Positions 60,806 through 64,000 of a DNA stretch of 64,000 bases are shown one piece after another. The stretch's first letter is position 1. Each line of letters begins with the position of its first letter. The notes beneath the pieces were generated by a model. The model saw nothing but the letters and a program-made list of their open reading frames with translations. It was not told the DNA's origin and searched no databases. A program made the position numbers and the translations under genes. Source of the stretch: Quillaja saponaria (lineage: Eukaryota > Streptophyta > Magnoliopsida > Fabales > Quillajaceae); the NCBI GenBank assembly GCA_029379385.1, contig CM055612.1, positions 2,914,001 to 2,978,000 of the forward strand, given 5' to 3'.

Positions 60806-63203
60806 CTAAGCCGTGGCAAGCAGCTTGTTCTTCGACAACCTGTGATGCGGGAAGAAGGGTGCAGACTAAGTTGCGGTCACCATACACATTGTCAACACGG
60901 CCTGATGCAGCAACAAATAAAAAATAAACTAGTGGTTAAAAGAAATTAAGAAAGAGACACAAATTGAATAATGTATTCTTCAGAGACATGGTGCTTCCAT
61001 GCTACTACTTGCACTTATTAAGCATTTATATTTCTCTCTCTTCTCTTAATAGTTGCAAAAGATAATGGGAGAAAATGGACTAGAATGGACTTTGAATCTG
61101 TCAACTTGTGGAAGTGGAAGATAATCTGCCTATGACTTGCTAAAAGGTCTACAGGTTGTATGGAGGTCACTGAATTGTAAAAATTGAACCGAATCGAAAG
61201 ATAGGGTGAACAGAGAATGCATACCAGTGGTGGGCCAGAATTTGAAAGTTCGAAGCCAAGGAGCAGGGAAGGCTGCATATTCCCTAGAATAAGGTTTTGT
61301 CCATGCATCTCCCATGAGCAGTGATGGTGGGTGAGGAGCTCCCTACAATTTAGAGATTGTCAAAATATAAATTGCACATAATAAAAATGCATCCAGAAAT
61401 GTACTACTGTAATCAATACCAAACAGGGAATGTCTTCATGTGTTATTGTAAGAGCTTAAATAATGAACCATGCAGCACACTGAGAAAAGAGAAATTTCAC
61501 CTTAAGGACGTTATTATTAATATCAGCTTTTCCTTTCTCAATCTGGGCAATTTCTTCTCTAATGGAAATAAGAGTATCACAAAATCTGTCTAACTCAGCC
61601 TGCAAAGGACATTACATCCATAGAATTGAAAAAGAAATTAGTTAAAAGAAAGACAAGAAAAAAACTGGCATGGGGGATTTCCTAACATGTTATACCTTGC
61701 TTTCACTTTCAGTGGGTTCAATCATGAGTGTACCAGGGACTGGCCACTGACATTGTTGGTCCATGAAATCCATAGTCCATTAGACGTTTTGCAACATCTT
61801 CAGGCTCTATTCCAGCAGTATTCTATGATAGTAATAGCTTACAGTGAATCATAGGATCATGGTTGAGAAACACAGCACATGAAATAAAACCAGCAAACTA
61901 CCTTGAAACTTCTCAAGTCAATAATAAATTCATGGGCAACTGTTCCATTGACCCCACGGAAAAGAACGGGGTAATAGTTCTGTAAAACACAAAGTGTAAG
62001 AGAAAACAAACTAGTAATCAGAAATACTGCATAAATATGAACAATGGTAAAAAAGCATAAGCCCATAAACTGAAAGTCGCCATTCCCCTCCACAACAGTG
62101 GCAGAAACCAACAAGTTGGTTGAATGGGCAAAAAGGCCACAAGTGCCAAGTCAAGCTTCTTATTAGGGGCACAAGTATAGCACGATCCTTTTGTCAATAT
62201 GGAATGAAGTTAAGTTGACATTCAGAATCAACAAAGAAAACTTAGTCAAGGACGAACCTCCAAGCGCTTTGCCATGTAGTTAGCATTCAGAATTGCTATC
62301 TTTGATGCATCTGTGAGTCCCTTAGATCCCATCATCAGCAATGTAAGAGTAAGAGATTGGCAAAATGAGTGCAGAACCCCAAGGTGCTGCTGAAATGGTG
62401 CCAAGTGGCTGAGAATTGTCAGGGGAAGGTATGCCGCCTGTCGGTACCTACAGTAAAGTGACATATACTTAGATACTGAAGAGACAATATAATTTATCAA
62501 GAACTCCAACAAACTCATTTAAGCTGCAGATTTTGCTAATTAACATGACAAACTATATAATGTATAGGGTCAAATAACTGCAAACCACCAAACATTATTT
62601 TATAGTTTTTCCTCCCTGCCAAAAAAGGATGCCTTAAGTTTCCTTTTTGGTTTGCCCCAAAAACATGTTCTCAAGTCAAAGCATTAATTCTTTTACTTTC
62701 TTATTGTATACCTCTCACTGGAAACCTAGTATCTGGAGATCAATACTTATATAAAAGGGGTTATTCAGGAAGAATAATGCAAATATATGAGGTGGCCATG
62801 CATTTTTCGTGCCCCTCCTAATTTGTGTTAATAATCAAATAGGGCTTCTTTAGTGAGAGATAGAAGTAAAAACTATATGATGGACAAATACTCAATTATA
62901 AATAGAACAGATGATGTCTTCCAATAACATCTAAAATCCAGAGTTAAAACAAGGATGCCATTGGTTAAGGAAAGCTAAGTTTGTCCAATGAATATATGAT
63001 ACATAACAGGCAAGGACAAGTATACATAATGCCTCTTAAATAATACTTACCACAGGATGCGATGGTAAAAAGGGAGCCAAGTGTTTCTTTACACCAATGG
63101 GACCCATGCCAGGACCTCCTCCTCCATGAGGAATGCAAAATGTTTTATGGAGATTCAGATGGCAAACATCTGCTCCAATCCAACCAGGACTGGTCAGACC
63201 CAC
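60806..63203 (-). CDS. GLDP: Glycine decarboxylase P-protein, 3' part, with three frame breaks
   Basis: This is the PLP-dependent subunit of the mitochondrial glycine cleavage system, central to photorespiration. The seven visible exons are 63203-63051, 62447-62258, 61979-61902, 61822-61696, 61599-61501, 61342-61225 and 60901-60806; earlier exons lie beyond the right edge. The PLP-binding lysine sits in [20 protein letters not shown]. Other conserved pieces are [80 protein letters not shown] and [20 protein letters not shown]. Three single-base insertions break the frame: at 62336-62337 (before MMGSKGL), at 61747 (between PTMS and WPVPG), and at 60818-60819 (before the terminal ATA-stop). The affected exons are 190, 127 and 96 nt instead of 189, 126 and 95. 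All splice junctions are intact. Confidence 0.92.
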
Positions 63204-63271
63204 CTGTAACAACAAAAGTTATAACTTAATGTGGCAAGTGAACTGAATTGAACTATTACCTGCATATCGGA

Positions 63272-63287
63272 GGGGGGGGGGGGGGGG
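63272..63287. repeat. G16 homopolymer in a GLDP intron
   Basis: An uninterrupted run of 16 G sits just upstream (on the gene strand) of the exon that starts at 63203. It is the second long G run in the window. Confidence 0.9.
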
Positions 63288-63477
63288 ACTTCGAGTCTGC
63301 CACCACAATTGCGGAAATGCAACACCAAAAGCACCAGACAGGTAATCTGGTAGACTATTTCAAGTTCACTCATAATCGGCACACAGAGGACTAGAAAATA
63401 ATCAATCCAATATTAATATCATGGACTTCACTGATCTAAAAGTAGAGTATTCTGGCAGAACATTTGTCCAGTGTTGC

Positions 63478-63655
63478 AAAAAGCGCACCTAGGCACTAGG
63501 CACAGGCGAGGCACAACTAAAGTGTCTCTCTTGGTTTAGGCGAGGCATTGATAGGTGAGGCATTGATAGGTGAGGCGCAAGCTAGGCACACCTAGGCGTG
63601 CACTTCAAGTAAAGCGCTAGGCAGCTGAGGCGCAAGCCTAGGCAGTTGTAGCTTA
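63478..63655. repeat. GC-rich degenerate repeat of AGGCG/CTAGGC words
   Basis: Many short words such as CTAGGCAC, GGCGAGGC, GAGGCGCAAGC and CTAGGCG recur, including two direct copies of GAGGCATTGATAGGT. This pattern is common in plant transposon-derived sequence. It sits in a GLDP intron. Confidence 0.55.
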
Positions 63656-63659
63656 ATTC

Positions 63660-63880
63660 TTTTTCTTTCCAAGGTCTTGTTTGGTTTGATCATAATAACA
63701 TATACATAGTAAATATATAACAAGTGTACAATTTAAAAAAACCATACAAACCTTAACCTCCTACTTATAAAACCAGAAAACCTTATCCTTTTCAAAAATA
63801 AAATAAAATAATCTAGGGTTTTAAATGGCTCGTGTTATTCTATAAGCTTTAAATCTTTAATACAATATTTTTTGTGATAA

Positions 63881-63911
<31 letters not shown>

Positions 63912-64000
63912 TTATATTAAGTTTAATCCCACATTCCCACTATCATTACATATATCTTCTAAAAAATTCTTATTTTTTTTACTTACATATATATATATAT
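63660..64000. other. GLDP intron continuing to the window edge, with (TA)n microsatellites
   Basis: AT-rich intron sequence with (TA)n runs near 63,881-63,900 and at the right edge. No exon is recognised. Confidence 0.6.

Noticed and set aside
1..64000. CRISPR arrays, operons, phage or integron features
   Set aside because: The genes are intron-split plant nuclear genes. No regularly spaced repeat array or polycistronic layout is present.

Overview
The window is nuclear DNA from a core eudicot plant. It is AT-rich. The genes are split by many GT-AG introns, intergenic stretches are long and close to pure A/T, and plant retroelements and MITE-like sequences sit between and inside genes. Nearly every protein matches an ordinary Arabidopsis gene, so most calls rest on recognised protein families plus intron-by-intron reconstruction. 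I derived exon borders by hand from splice sites and reading-frame phase.

Left part (1-22 kb). This holds the first exon of a KH-domain RNA-binding protein (minus), a two-exon complex I PSST/NDUFS7 gene (minus), a decayed PP2A B55 regulatory-subunit pseudogene (minus), and a 5 kb AT-rich block with a degenerate ~780 bp tandem repeat and a dead RTE-type LINE. It ends with an intact 11-exon NDRG/SF21-like gene (plus).

Middle part (23-46 kb). This holds an ATH1-type BELL homeodomain gene (minus), a 5'-truncated PYL2-like ABA receptor remnant (minus), an intact 13-exon class IV histone deacetylase of HDA2 type (minus) with a solo copia LTR in an intron, and an intact CBL10-type calcium sensor (plus). 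A conserved plant protein possibly related to cofactor-independent phosphoglycerate mutase (plus) and an RTE1/RTH-family ethylene-response gene (minus) follow.

Right part (49-64 kb). This holds a 13-exon Raf-like MAPKKK of the EDR1/SIS8 group (minus), carrying a MITE and a 411 bp tandem duplication in its introns, and then the 3' half of the glycine decarboxylase P-protein gene (minus).

Two things stand out. First, the set ATH1 - PYL2 - CBL10 - RTE1 - GLDP matches, from memory of Arabidopsis locus numbers, two paralogous Arabidopsis blocks (At4g32980-At4g33010 and At2g26040-At2g26080), so the window looks like an unfractionated ancestral block. Second, six single-base insertions (no deletions) break four otherwise well-conserved genes: NDUFS7, ATH1, the MAPKKK, and GLDP three times. 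Five other genes are in perfect frame over many exons. An insertion-only pattern looks more like residual long-read assembly error than parallel gene death. I found no CRISPR, operon or phage-like system and no clear sign of an undescribed biochemical system.
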